This document shows positions 25,117-33,965 of a stretch of 64,000 nt of DNA, piece by piece. The position numbers and the translations under genes were made by a program. Origin of the DNA: Streptomyces sp. SAI-127 (lineage in GTDB: Bacteria; Actinomycetota; Actinomycetes; Streptomycetales; Streptomycetaceae); contig NZ_JARXYJ010000002.1 of assembly GCF_029894425.1 (NCBI RefSeq), forward strand, positions 124,001-188,000. The letters are read 5' to 3'. Every line of letters starts with the position of its first letter. The first letter of the stretch is position 1. Under the pieces are notes generated by a model. The model ran no database searches. It saw only the letters and a list, made by a program, of their open reading frames with translations, and was not told where the DNA came from.

Positions 25117-25611
25117 TCAGCCCCGGTCGCCGTCGCAGTGGTCGGGGGCGATGGTGTGCAGGATCCGCTGGCCGATGTGGGCAAGCTGTTTGACCTGCGC
25201 CTTGGTCAACGGGTCGAACACCAGACGGCGCACCTCCGCGACGTGGCCGGGAGCGACGTCGACGATCTTGTCGTACCCCTCGTCGGTCAGGGCGGCCAGC
25301 GTGTAGCGGCCGTCGGCCGGATCGGGGCGGCGCTGGGCGTATCCCTTGCGTTCGAGCCGGGCCACGACCTGGGAGAGGCGGGAGAGCGAGCCCTCGGCGA
25401 ACGCGGCGAGCGCGCTCATGCGCAGTTCCCGCTGCGGCGAATCCGACAGTGCCGCCATCACCCCGTACTCGAAGTGCGTCAGCCCTTCGTCGCGCAGTTG
25501 CGTGTCGAGCGCGTGTTCCAGGCGTCGCATGATGCCGACCAGGCCGAGCCAGGCGCGGCGCTCCTCGTCGTCGAGCCAGCGGGGTGCCTCGTCAGCAGGG
25601 GTGTTCGTCAT
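25117..25611 (-). CDS. MarR family transcriptional regulator
   Basis: A 164-residue MarR regulator. The winged helix covers residues about 46-118 with SRLSQVVARLERKGYAQRRP and the wing DPADGRYTLAALTDEG. ATG 25611 has GGGGAG upstream. Divergent from an NAD(P)-binding reductase, the classical redox or electrophile-sensing pairing. No cysteine is visible in the effector part except in the last residues (DHCDG). Repeated CTTGAAG elements lie in the shared promoter region. Confidence 0.88.
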   Translation of the reverse strand: MTNTPADEAPRWLDDEERRAWLGLVGIMRRLEHALDTQLRDEGLTHFEYGVMAALSDSPQRELRMSALAAFAEGSLSRLSQVVARLERKGYAQRRPDPADGRYTLAALTDEGYDKIVDVAPGHVAEVRRLVFDPLTKAQVKQLAHIGQRILHTIAPDHCDGDRG

Positions 25612-25631
25612 GCTCCCCAATGTACCGATGC

Positions 25632-25677
25632 TTCACGCTTGAAGTGAATCCAGCTTGTGATGACTTGAAGCTTGAAG
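25632..25677. promoter_or_regulatory. MarR-type operator region with CTTGAAG repeats
   Basis: CTTGAAG occurs three times (25638-25644, 25664-25670, 25671-25677). The first lies inside the inverted repeat TTCAC-N7-GTGAA (25632-25648). The region lies between the divergent marR and reductase genes and is visibly less GC-rich than its surroundings. Confidence 0.55.
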
Positions 25678-25757
25678 CCATTGCCGCTACTTTTCAGTTA
25701 ACGCTTTAAGTGACTGCCCGGGGTTCCGAGCAGCGCCGAAGCCTTGAGGAGCCCCCC

Positions 25758-26366
25758 ATGAAGCTGCTTGTCCTCGGTGCCACGGGAGCCACCGGGCGCC
25801 TGGTCGTCGACCAGGCTCTGGCCGCGGGCCACACCGTGCGCGCGCTCGTCCGCTCACCCGAGAAAGTGGACGCTCAGCCCGGCCTCGACGTGGTCGCCGG
25901 GCAGGCCACCGACGCCGGTGACGTCACGCAGGCCATGGCGGGCGTCGACGCGGTGATCAGTACTCTCGGCGCGACCGGTGGAACCGTCATCACCGACGCC
26001 ACGCGCGCCGTCATCTCCGGCGCCGCCACCACCGGCGTCACCCGGTTCGTGGAACTGTCCTCCTTCGCCGTGCTGCGCGAACGCCTGAGCGGACCCGCCA
26101 AGTTCATGTCCAGCACGGCCATGGGCGCCATGGTCAAGGACAAGGCGGCCGCCGAGGACGCGTTGCGTGCCAGCGACCTCGACTACACCCTCGTCCACGC
26201 AGTCCGCCTCACCAACGGTCCTGCCACGGGCGCCGCCAAGCCCCTGCCCGAGTCGGCGACCTTGCGCATGGGGGACACCATCAGCCGCGCCGACGTCGCC
26301 GCCTGGATCCTCACCGCGCTCACCGACACCACCACCGGCCGCCGCTCCGTCGCCATAGCCGGCTGA
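25758..26366 (+). CDS. NAD(P)-binding atypical SDR (NmrA/YwnB-like)
   Basis: A 202-residue NAD(P)H-binding protein. The N-terminal GATGATG (residues 7-13) is the glycine-rich dinucleotide loop of atypical SDRs, followed by RSPEKV. There is no YxxxK catalytic pair in the usual place, so it may be a reductase of the flavin reductase/NmrA type or a sensor. ATG 25758 has GAGGAG upstream. Divergent from marR and likely controlled by it; the DUF6069 gene follows after 59 bp. Confidence 0.85.
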   Translation: MKLLVLGATGATGRLVVDQALAAGHTVRALVRSPEKVDAQPGLDVVAGQATDAGDVTQAMAGVDAVISTLGATGGTVITDATRAVISGAATTGVTRFVELSSFAVLRERLSGPAKFMSSTAMGAMVKDKAAAEDALRASDLDYTLVHAVRLTNGPATGAAKPLPESATLRMGDTISRADVAAWILTALTDTTTGRRSVAIAG

Positions 26367-26425
26367 CCCCACCCGCTTTCCCACCCGCCTCCCCGCCCCG
26401 TCCCCACTCGATCCGGAGAAACACG

Positions 26426-26866
26426 ATGAGCCACCAGCTCGCCGCCGGCCCGGCCCGTCCCAGCGGTCTCGTCGTCACCGGCGGCCTGATCGGCACCGCC
26501 GCCGTCGCCGTCGCCCTCAACGCCGTCATCGCCGCGATAGCCCACGCCGCCGGCGCCTCGGACGATTTCGAAGCCCTCCAACTGCCCGCCTACGCCGCCT
26601 TCACCGTCTTCGGCGTTGTGGTCTCCGCTGCCGCCTGGGCGATCATCCGCGCGCGATCGGCCCGTCCGGCCCGGCTGCTGCGCACCCTCGTGCCCGTCGT
26701 CCTGATCGTCAGCCTGATCCCCGACATCATGGTCGGCGTCTCCGACAGCAGGCCCGGCACCAGCTGGGGTGCCGTCATCGCCTTGATGGTCATGCACGTC
26801 GCTGTCACCGCCGTCGCCGTCCCCGCCTACCTGCGATTCCTCCCCCTCCCCGCCGACCAGGACTGA
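26426..26866 (+). CDS. DUF6069 family membrane protein
   Basis: A 146-residue integral membrane protein with four hydrophobic segments (about residues 14-42, 53-74, 88-108 and 116-138) and short charged loops. The pattern matches the DUF6069 family, common in Streptomyces and without a known function. It follows the NAD(P)-binding gene by 59 bp with GGAGAAA before the ATG and shares its probable MarR control. A hairpin at 26895-26933 follows. Confidence 0.78.
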   Translation: MSHQLAAGPARPSGLVVTGGLIGTAAVAVALNAVIAAIAHAAGASDDFEALQLPAYAAFTVFGVVVSAAAWAIIRARSARPARLLRTLVPVVLIVSLIPDIMVGVSDSRPGTSWGAVIALMVMHVAVTAVAVPAYLRFLPLPADQD

Positions 26867-26894
26867 CCAGGTGTCCCGCAGGGGCTGCCCTCAC

Positions 26895-26933
26895 CACGGT
26901 CGTACGGCACCCAGAAGGCGCCGCACGACCGTG
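26895..26933. terminator. hairpin terminator after the DUF6069 gene
   Basis: CACGGTCGT (26895-26903) pairs with ACGACCGTG (26925-26933) over 9 bp; further pairing inside is possible. It is 29 bp after the stop at 26866, and the facing VOC gene ends at 27036. Confidence 0.6.
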
Positions 26934-27035
26934 TCGGCCGACGTCGACATCGAGGAAGTGCGCTTCTTGCGGGCGGAGATCGCTCAAGGGCCGTACGCGC
27001 GGCCTAGGGTGTGAGCAGCACGGTCGAAGAAGGAC

Positions 27036-27728
27036 TCAGCCGTCTCGACCCTGCCACGTGGTAACGCAGGCTTCGTTTCCCTCCAGGTCGGCAAGTACCC
27101 AGAAAGCGGGGGCACGGGTCGCGGACACAAGTCGGCCTCCAGCCGCCAGTGCGGCCTCGATCCGCCGGGGTGCCTCGTCATGCGGAACACAGATGTCGAA
27201 GTGGATGCGATTGCGCTGAGGGCGCGCCCGGTCCATCTGCTGGAACCAGATGGCAGGACCCTGCCCGACCGGGTCGACGAGCGGATCCTCCGGTCCCTCG
27301 GCATCCGCCTCATCCGTATAGCCCAGCACCGCCTTCCAGAACGGCCGAATCCCGGCGATGTTCAGTGCATCGATCGCGATCTCCAGAAGCTGGACGGACC
27401 GCGGTGCCCCCGTTCCGATTTCGGGCTCGGTCAGAAGGCCGGACCCGTCAGCGGTGGCGGAGATCTGACGCGCGAGTTCGACATCCCGGGTAGTAACCGC
27501 TGCGCGGTCCAACGACTGCAGAGTGAAGACGACCCGATCGGGGCGGACATCGACCAGAAGGTGCCGATCGGCGTTGTCGCCGCACACCGCGACGGTGTCC
27601 GCCGCCAAGCCCGTCGCCTGAGCCAGCGATCTGACCCGGACCGACGTTCGCAAGGTGCCCAGCAAGAAGCGCCACCCGTAGTCCTGGACCGCCTCTGATG
27701 CTTCCTGCCGACTCAATATCTGCTCCAT
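27036..27728 (-). CDS. VOC family protein with pterin dehydratase-like N-terminus
   Basis: A 230-residue two-domain protein. The first about 100 residues (LSRQEASEAVQDYGWRFLLG ... SLAQATGLAADTVAVCG ... DVELARQISATA) resemble the pterin-4a-carbinolamine dehydratase fold, although the catalytic HH pair is not seen. The second half is a glyoxalase-like VOC domain (NRIHFDICVP, then GGRLVSATRAPAFWVLADLEGNEACVTTW) with His and Glu metal-ligand candidates. ATG 27728 follows an upstream repeat-rich stretch; longer readings are less likely. Such fusions are common in Streptomyces and unassigned. Confidence 0.75.
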   Translation of the reverse strand: MEQILSRQEASEAVQDYGWRFLLGTLRTSVRVRSLAQATGLAADTVAVCGDNADRHLLVDVRPDRVVFTLQSLDRAAVTTRDVELARQISATADGSGLLTEPEIGTGAPRSVQLLEIAIDALNIAGIRPFWKAVLGYTDEADAEGPEDPLVDPVGQGPAIWFQQMDRARPQRNRIHFDICVPHDEAPRRIEAALAAGGRLVSATRAPAFWVLADLEGNEACVTTWQGRDG

Positions 27729-27894
27729 GGCGGCATCCTTGCAGCCCCCGCTGTCAGCAGGCCGGTAGCCGGTAGCCGGTAGCGAGGGACCGTCACCGTC
27801 CGGATCCTGGTCGCCCTGCGACCCGTTGCCGCCGACCGCCGCCGACCCGATCGAGCGCCCCCTCGCCGAGTGGGCCGGCGTCCGCACCACGGGC

Positions 27895-28944
27895 TCAGTG
27901 CGGTGGACGGCGTCCGCTGCTCTCCCGCACCACCAGTTCCGTCGCCACCTCCACCCGCGTCGTCTCCGGCTGTTCCCCGGAGAGCAGTCGCAGCACCATC
28001 CGGGCCGCGAGCGCCGTCATGTCGGCCAGGGGAGTGCGGACGGTCGTCAGGCGCGGGGTGACCCAGTCCGCGAAGGGCAGATCGTCGAAGCCGACCACGC
28101 TGACGTCGGCCGGGATGCGCAGGCCCAGTTCGGCGGCGGCGCGGTAGGTGCCCAGCGCCTGGTGGTCGCTGCCGGCGAAGATCGCCGTAGGACGGTCGGA
28201 CAACGCCAGGAGTTCCAGGGCGTGTTGGTGCGCGAGGTTGTGGGTGAAGTCGCCGTAGCGCACCAGCTCGGCGTCGAAGGGGAGATCGGCCTCGGCCAGC
28301 GCCGAGCGGTAGCCGTCGACGCGTGCCCGGGAGGTGAGCCGGCGCTCCGGGCCGCTGATGATCGCGATGCGCCGGTGGCCCAGCTCGATGAGGTGGCGGG
28401 TCGCGGCCAGTCCGCCGGGCCAGTTGGTCGCGCCCACCCACGGCGTGCCCGGCGCGGGTTCGTCGATCGGCATCACCAGCGCGAAGGGGATGCCGAGCCG
28501 GCTCAGCTCCTCGTGCTGCTCGGGCGTCAGTTCGGGCACCACGAGGATCGCTCCGCGCGTGGAGCGGGTGGCCAGCGAGTCCAGCCACTGACGGGCGCGT
28601 CTGGTCCGGCCGTGGGTCGAGGAGACGACCAGCCCCATGCCCGCGTCGTGCAGGACGTCCTCCGCACCCCGGATCAACTCGACCGCCCAGGGGCTGTCGA
28701 GTTCGTTGATGACGAAGTCGATCAGCCCGCCGGGCGGGGCCGCGGTGGCCGCCGGGCGGTGTTTCGCCAGATAGCCGTGCTGTCCCAGCAGGCGCTGCAC
28801 CTTGGCTCGTGTTTCCGCCGATACATCGGATCTGTCGTGCAGCACCTTGGAGACCGTGGACACCGAAACGCCTGCCTGATCGGCGATTTCGGCCAGGGTG
28901 CGCCGTCTCGCCTCACCGGATCCTGTCCGAACCGTTGACGTCAT
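27895..28944 (-). CDS. LacI family transcriptional regulator
   Basis: A 349-residue LacI/GalR regulator. The N-terminal helix-turn-helix LAEIADQAGVSVSTVSKVLH (residues 17-36) and hinge precede a periplasmic-binding-protein-like sugar domain ending in VVGFDDLPFADWVTPRLTTV, a family hallmark. It is divergent from the sugar ABC operon at 29043 and should repress it until a sugar binds. A LacI-type palindrome lies at 28980-28997. Confidence 0.92.
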   Translation of the reverse strand: MTSTVRTGSGEARRRTLAEIADQAGVSVSTVSKVLHDRSDVSAETRAKVQRLLGQHGYLAKHRPAATAAPPGGLIDFVINELDSPWAVELIRGAEDVLHDAGMGLVVSSTHGRTRRARQWLDSLATRSTRGAILVVPELTPEQHEELSRLGIPFALVMPIDEPAPGTPWVGATNWPGGLAATRHLIELGHRRIAIISGPERRLTSRARVDGYRSALAEADLPFDAELVRYGDFTHNLAHQHALELLALSDRPTAIFAGSDHQALGTYRAAAELGLRIPADVSVVGFDDLPFADWVTPRLTTVRTPLADMTALAARMVLRLLSGEQPETTRVEVATELVVRESSGRRPPH

Positions 28945-28979
28945 CGGATGAATCTCCTACGTTGCCGGGCGATCAAGTT

Positions 28980-28997
28980 TTGCGAAAACTATCGCAA
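28980..28997. promoter_or_regulatory. LacI-type operator
   Basis: TTGCGA-N6-TCGCAA, a perfect inverted repeat with the central spacing usual for LacI family sites. It is 36 bp before the lacI start and 46 bp before the solute-binding protein start. Confidence 0.6.
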
Positions 28998-29042
28998 TCC
29001 TTGCTCCCGACGTAAGACTCCTCGGCGAAAAGGCGGTCCCCC

Positions 29043-30350
29043 ATGAAGAGATGGCGCGCGGCTTCCCTGACCGCGGCCGCGGCCCTGGCTCTGGTCCTCT
29101 CCGGCTGCGGAGGAACCGGCGGCGGCGCCGACGGCGGGTCGGGCGGCGGCAAGGGCGAGTTGCTGGTCTGGGTGGACAACACCCGGATGCCCGCGGCCCA
29201 GCAGTACAAGAAGGCCCACCCCGACCTGAAGATGCGCATCGTCACCATCCCGCCCGACGCGGGCTACGTACCCACCAAGATCTCGCTCGCCAACCGCACC
29301 AAGAGCGGCTGGCCCGACGTCGTGTTCCTGGCCAACCCGGCCGAGGCGGCGACCCTCGCGAGCGAGAAGTTCGGCTACGCGGCCCCGCTCGACGACCTTG
29401 TTCCCAAGTCCGTCCGCGACGGCTTCACCCCTGGCTCCCTCGACACCTGCACCTTCGGCGGCAAGACGTACTGCCTGCGCAACGACATCGCCCCCACCGT
29501 CCTGTGGTATGACGCGACGCTGATGAAGCGGTACGGCTACCAGGTCCCCAAGACCTGGGCCGAGTACCAGCGGACCGGCCTGAAGGCGGCCGAGGAGCAC
29601 CCCGGCACCATCGTCGGAGCCGTCAACGGCAAGTACGGCGCCGGCATCTACTTCGGCAGCAGCGGCTGCGCCACCCGCGACACCCTCAGCCTCACCGAGG
29701 TCCACATAGACCTGGGCCAGGCTAACTGCACCCGAGTCGCCGATCTGCTCCAGCCGCTCGCCCGCGAGAAGGCCGTCACCACCGTCGTACCCATCGACCC
29801 CGGCTTCGCCAAGTTCGGCAAGGGCGACCAGATCCTCATGCTGCCCGCCCCGGCCTGGTTCGGCGACTTCATGTTCGGCCCTGCCTTCAAGGTGCCCAAG
29901 GGCCGGATCGCCGCCGCCCCCATGCCCACCTGGTCCGGCGAGAGCAAGCCCTACGCCGGACAGGTCGGCGGCGGTGCCTTCCTCGTCTCCGCGCACGCCG
30001 GGGAGCGCACCAAGGAGGCGGCGGATCTCGTGCGCTGGATGACCACCGACGTGACCCTCCAGGCGGAGCAGCCGACCTACCCCGCTTTCACGGCGGCCGC
30101 GAAGAAGTGGGGCGAGGCCAAGTCGAAGGACCCGTACTACGCCGCCGATCCGATGCCCGCCCTGACCGCTGCCGCGAGCGCACTGCGTCCCGGCTTCGGC
30201 GCGGTCCGCTTCGAGGCCGACTGGCAGAGCAGCTTCAACGACACGCTCGTCAAGGCGATCGACTCCGGCGGCAACCTCCGCAGCGCACTCGGGAGTTGGC
30301 AGGACAAGCTGGAAGCGGCGGCCAAGACCAGCGGGTACACGGTCGGATGA
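29043..30350 (+). CDS. ABC sugar transporter, solute-binding lipoprotein
   Basis: A 435-residue extracellular substrate-binding protein of the carbohydrate uptake family. The N-terminal signal ends in the lipobox LSGC (Cys21), so it is anchored on the outer face of the membrane. A Gly/Ser linker follows, then the two-lobe binding domain (ELLVWVDNTRMPAAQQYKK at its start). First gene of the operon under the LacI regulator. The stop overlaps the next start (ATGA). Substrate presumably an oligosaccharide released by the operon's secreted enzyme. Confidence 0.92.
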   Translation: MKRWRAASLTAAAALALVLSGCGGTGGGADGGSGGGKGELLVWVDNTRMPAAQQYKKAHPDLKMRIVTIPPDAGYVPTKISLANRTKSGWPDVVFLANPAEAATLASEKFGYAAPLDDLVPKSVRDGFTPGSLDTCTFGGKTYCLRNDIAPTVLWYDATLMKRYGYQVPKTWAEYQRTGLKAAEEHPGTIVGAVNGKYGAGIYFGSSGCATRDTLSLTEVHIDLGQANCTRVADLLQPLAREKAVTTVVPIDPGFAKFGKGDQILMLPAPAWFGDFMFGPAFKVPKGRIAAAPMPTWSGESKPYAGQVGGGAFLVSAHAGERTKEAADLVRWMTTDVTLQAEQPTYPAFTAAAKKWGEAKSKDPYYAADPMPALTAAASALRPGFGAVRFEADWQSSFNDTLVKAIDSGGNLRSALGSWQDKLEAAAKTSGYTVG

Positions 30351-31291
30351 AAACGCTCACGACACCCCGTCCGTCCGCGGTCGCGGCGCCGGTACCGGTG
30401 ACACCCCGCCGCCGGCGCCGCCCCGCCCGCAGTGCCGCCGTCTGGATCCTCGTCGGCCCGTACACCGTGTTCCTCGTGGTCTTCGGGCTCGCGCCCGCCG
30501 GGTACGCCCTGTGGACCTCGTTCGTCGACAAGGGCTCCTTCACCGGCGGGCGCGACTGGACGACCGTGTTCGAGGACTACCGGCTCGCCGACGCGGCCGC
30601 CAACGTGGCGACCTATCTGCTGCTGTGGCTGCCGATCCTGCTGCTGACCGTCCTGTCCCTCGCCTTCACCCTGCACGCCCGCCCAGGCCGCACGACGAGC
30701 GCGCTCCAACTCATCTACTACCTGCCCGGCGCGGTCACCGGCTCGGCCGCGGCCTTGCTGTGGCTGTTCATGGTCAGCCCGGACAGCAGCCCGTTCTCAC
30801 CCCTGCTCAAGCTGATGGACATCCAGAGCGCCACGGAGGCGCTGTCCGGCGGCAGCGTCATCGCCGTCCTCACCGTGATGGGCGTCGCGGTGCACGCGGG
30901 CGGCTGGATCGTGGTCCTGTACGGGGCGCTCAACGCGCTCCCGAAGGATGTCCTGGAGGCCGCGCAGGTCGATGGCGCCTCGGCCTGGCGGACCATGTGG
31001 CACGTCAAGCTGCCGATGGTCCGCACGTACGTCGCCTTCGTGCTGATCTCCAGTTTCGCCTCCGGCAGTCAGGTGTTCGTCGAGCCGACCGTGCTGTCCA
31101 CCGGCGCCCCCGGCCAGATCAGCCCCACCTGGTCCGTCAACCAGCTCGCCTACACCTACGCCACCCAGGACGGCGACTTCGGCAAGGCCGCCGCGCTGTC
31201 GCTGGCCATGCTCGCGGTCGGAGTCCTGGCCGCCTGGATCGTGATCACCCGCACCCGCATGTACGCCACCGACTCCTCCGACTCCCGGTGA
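30347..31291 (+). CDS. ABC sugar transporter permease 1 (MalF-like)
   Basis: A 314-residue membrane permease with six predicted helices. The EAA loop motif for ATPase docking is present as EAAQVDGASAWRTMWHVKLP (near residue 205). The N-terminus is a 35-residue Arg/Pro-rich cytoplasmic tail. ATG 30347 overlaps the stop of the binding protein by four bases. It pairs with the second permease downstream. No ATPase is encoded in the operon, as usual in Streptomyces where the shared MsiK ATPase serves many importers. Confidence 0.92.
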   Translation: MKTLTTPRPSAVAAPVPVTPRRRRRPARSAAVWILVGPYTVFLVVFGLAPAGYALWTSFVDKGSFTGGRDWTTVFEDYRLADAAANVATYLLLWLPILLLTVLSLAFTLHARPGRTTSALQLIYYLPGAVTGSAAALLWLFMVSPDSSPFSPLLKLMDIQSATEALSGGSVIAVLTVMGVAVHAGGWIVVLYGALNALPKDVLEAAQVDGASAWRTMWHVKLPMVRTYVAFVLISSFASGSQVFVEPTVLSTGAPGQISPTWSVNQLAYTYATQDGDFGKAAALSLAMLAVGVLAAWIVITRTRMYATDSSDSR

Positions 31292-31299
31292 GTGAAGCG

Positions 31300-32166
31300 A
31301 TGACCGCTCTGTCGCGCGGCGCCCGCGCCCTGTTCCTGCTCGGCGCGGCCGTCTTCTTCGGACTGCCCCTGCTCTGGCTGCTTCTCGCACCCACCCGCAC
31401 GGCCGACGACCTGACCACCGGCTCACCCCTCGGCTTCGGCTCGCTGGGCAACGTGGGCGACGCCTGGTCACACCTGACGTCGTACAACGACGGCCAGATC
31501 ACCCTGTGGATCGGCAACTCGATCATCTACGCGGCGGCCAGCGTGGCCATCTCGCTGCTGCTGTGCGTCCCCGCGGGCTATGCGCTCGCCAAACACGACT
31601 TCGCCGGCCGCCGGGCCCTGCTCACCCTGTCGATCGTGACGATGATCCTTCCCCCGGCCGCGCTGGTGCTCCCGCTGTACCTGGAGATGTCGGCACTCAA
31701 CCTCACCGGCACGGTCTGGTCGGTGATCCTTCCGCTGTCCTTCTACCCCTTCGGCGTCTACCTCGCCTTCCTGCACTTCCAGGCGAACCTGCCCGACAGC
31801 CTGCTGGACGCCGGACGCGTCGACGGGGCGAGCGAATTGCGGCTGTTCTGGTCGGTGGCGGTGCCGCTGGCCCGCCCCGCCATCGCGCTGATCGCCTTCT
31901 TCGGCTTCGTCCGCTGCTGGACCGACTTCTTCCTGCCCTTCGTGATGCTCTCCGACGACCGCACCTTCACCCTCCAACTCGGCCTGATGTCCCTGCTCCA
32001 GTCCACCGGCGCGGTCAACAACTCCAGCGGCTTCGCCGACCTCGACATCCACCAGCCGGAGGCGGCCCTGGCCGGACTCGTGGCCTGCGCGCCGCTGCTG
32101 ATCGGATTCGTCCTCGCCCAGCGCTTCCTGCGCACCGGGCTGCTGGCCGGGGCGGAGAAGGGCTGA
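31300..32166 (+). CDS. ABC sugar transporter permease 2 (MalG-like)
   Basis: A 288-residue permease with six predicted helices and an EAA-type loop (LLDAGRVDGASELRLFWSVA). ATG 31300 is used; GTG 31288 overlapping the previous stop (GTGA) is an alternative that adds four residues. It completes the membrane channel with permease 1. Its stop overlaps the DUF2264 start (TGATG), so the import and enzyme genes are translated together. Confidence 0.9.
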   Translation: MTALSRGARALFLLGAAVFFGLPLLWLLLAPTRTADDLTTGSPLGFGSLGNVGDAWSHLTSYNDGQITLWIGNSIIYAAASVAISLLLCVPAGYALAKHDFAGRRALLTLSIVTMILPPAALVLPLYLEMSALNLTGTVWSVILPLSFYPFGVYLAFLHFQANLPDSLLDAGRVDGASELRLFWSVAVPLARPAIALIAFFGFVRCWTDFFLPFVMLSDDRTFTLQLGLMSLLQSTGAVNNSSGFADLDIHQPEAALAGLVACAPLLIGFVLAQRFLRTGLLAGAEKG

Positions 32167-33965
32167 TGGACGAGGACGCACGTACCGAACTGGCCTCCGA
32201 AGTACGGGACTTGGTGGATCCCCTGGTGTCCCGCTTCAGCGCGGGCCGGGCGCGCGTACGGCTCGGCGTGAACACCGCGATCCACGACGACACGGCCGCC
32301 GAACTGGAGGCTTTCGCCCGGCCACTGTGGGGACTGGCGCCCCTCGCGGCGGGCGGACAGACGGTGCCGCACGCCGAGTTGTGGGTCCGAGGGCTCGCCC
32401 ACGGCAGCGATCCCGCGCACCCCGAGTACTGGGGCGAGCCCGTCGACCACGACCAGCGCATCGTCGAGATGGCCGCCATCGGCTTCGCGCTCGCCCTCGC
32501 CCCCGAGAAGTGGTGGGACCCGCTGAGCGGCCCCGAACGCGACCGGCTCGCCCGCTGGCTGCTCAGCGCGCTGCCCCGGCAGACCACCGACAACAACTGG
32601 CTCTTCTTCCCGGTGCTCATCAGCCTCGCCCTCGACCGGGTGGGGGTGCCCTACGACCGTTCGCTGATCACCACCCGCCTCGACCGCCTGGAGACCTTCT
32701 GGCTCGGTGACGGCTGGTATGCGGACGGCCCCACCGAACGGCGCGACTACTACGTCCCGTGGGCCATGCACTTCTACGGCCTGCTGTACGACACCCTGAC
32801 CGGCGGCGACCGCTTCAAGGAACGGGCCGCCCGGTTCGCCGGCGACTTCCGGCACTGGTTCGCCGCCGACGGCGCCGCCGTCCCCTACGGCCGCAGTCTG
32901 ACCTACCGCTGGGCGCAGGCCGCCTTCTGGGGCGCGTTGCCCTTCGCGGGCGTCGACGTACTGCCGTGGGGCGAGGTGAAGGGCTATCTGCTGCGGCATC
33001 TGCGCTGGTGGCGCGGACGGCCGGTGACCGGGCCCGACGGGCTGCTGTCCGTCGGGTACGGCTATCCGCAGCCCGCGCTGGCCGAGCAGTACAACGCGCC
33101 GGGCTCGCCCTACTGGTCGCTCAAGGCGTATCTGCCGCTCGCGCTGCCGGAACAGCACGCGTTCTGGACCGCCAAGGAGGAGCCGGCTCCCGTCCTGCCC
33201 GCCGTCAGCGCCCAGCCGCACGCCGGGGCGGTGCTGATGCGCACGCACGGCGACGTCACCCTCCTCGCCGGGCGCCAGCACCACCCGTGGGTGCGCCATG
33301 GCGCCGAGAAGTACGCCAAGTTCGCGTACTCCACCCGCTTCGGCTTCAGCCTGCCGAACGGCACGCTCGGACTCGAACAGGGCGCCTACGACTCGATGCT
33401 GGCGCTGAGCGACGACGGCGGGGCGCACTACCGGGTGCGCGAGGAGCCGGCCGCGCACTACGTCACCGCCGACACGGTCCTCAGCACCTGGCACCCGTGG
33501 CCCGACGTGGAGATCACCACCTGGCTGACGGCAGCCGCACCCTGGCACGTGCGCACCCACCGCATCCGCACCGCTCGCGCCCTGCACACCGCCGAGGGCG
33601 GCTTCGCCGTCGACCGGGACGCGGGCACGGACCGCGAGAGCGGACCGGGACACGCACGGGTGTCGGCCCCCGCGGGACTCACCGGACTGCGCGACCTCGA
33701 CGGCCGACGCCAGGGCGAGGTCGTCGACTGCCTGCCCGGCACGAACGTCCTCGCACGACGCACCGCCCTGCCCGTACTCGCAGGCCGACTCCCGCCCGGC
33801 GAGCACTGGTTGAGGTGTGCCGTGCTCGGAGCCCCGGACGGAAGCGAAGCCGAGACGGCGTGGCGAGAACCTCCGCCTCTCACACATCCGACGCCCCTCA
33901 CACGGCCGACGACCACCGCACATCCCCCGACCACCGCACATCCGACGACTGGAGACGGGACTTGA
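32166..33965 (+). CDS. DUF2264 domain protein, putative intracellular glycan-active enzyme
   Basis: A 599-residue cytoplasmic protein of the DUF2264 family. The N-terminal 370 residues are helical with conserved aromatic/acidic blocks (TDNNWLFFPVLISLAL, DGWYADGPTERRDYY, WAMHFYGLLY, YGRSLTYRWAQAAFW), an (alpha/alpha) toroid layout like glycoside hydrolases and unsaturated-uronyl hydrolases. The C-terminal part is beta-rich (HHPWVRHGAEKYAKFAYSTR). There is no signal peptide. The C-terminal tail is a Pro/Thr repeat. It is cotranscribed with a sugar importer and a secreted beta-helix protein. A role in degrading the imported oligosaccharide is likely, but its catalytic mechanism has not been assigned. 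Confidence 0.75.
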   Translation: MDEDARTELASEVRDLVDPLVSRFSAGRARVRLGVNTAIHDDTAAELEAFARPLWGLAPLAAGGQTVPHAELWVRGLAHGSDPAHPEYWGEPVDHDQRIVEMAAIGFALALAPEKWWDPLSGPERDRLARWLLSALPRQTTDNNWLFFPVLISLALDRVGVPYDRSLITTRLDRLETFWLGDGWYADGPTERRDYYVPWAMHFYGLLYDTLTGGDRFKERAARFAGDFRHWFAADGAAVPYGRSLTYRWAQAAFWGALPFAGVDVLPWGEVKGYLLRHLRWWRGRPVTGPDGLLSVGYGYPQPALAEQYNAPGSPYWSLKAYLPLALPEQHAFWTAKEEPAPVLPAVSAQPHAGAVLMRTHGDVTLLAGRQHHPWVRHGAEKYAKFAYSTRFGFSLPNGTLGLEQGAYDSMLALSDDGGAHYRVREEPAAHYVTADTVLSTWHPWPDVEITTWLTAAAPWHVRTHRIRTARALHTAEGGFAVDRDAGTDRESGPGHARVSAPAGLTGLRDLDGRRQGEVVDCLPGTNVLARRTALPVLAGRLPPGEHWLRCAVLGAPDGSEAETAWREPPPLTHPTPLTRPTTTAHPPTTAHPTTGDGT

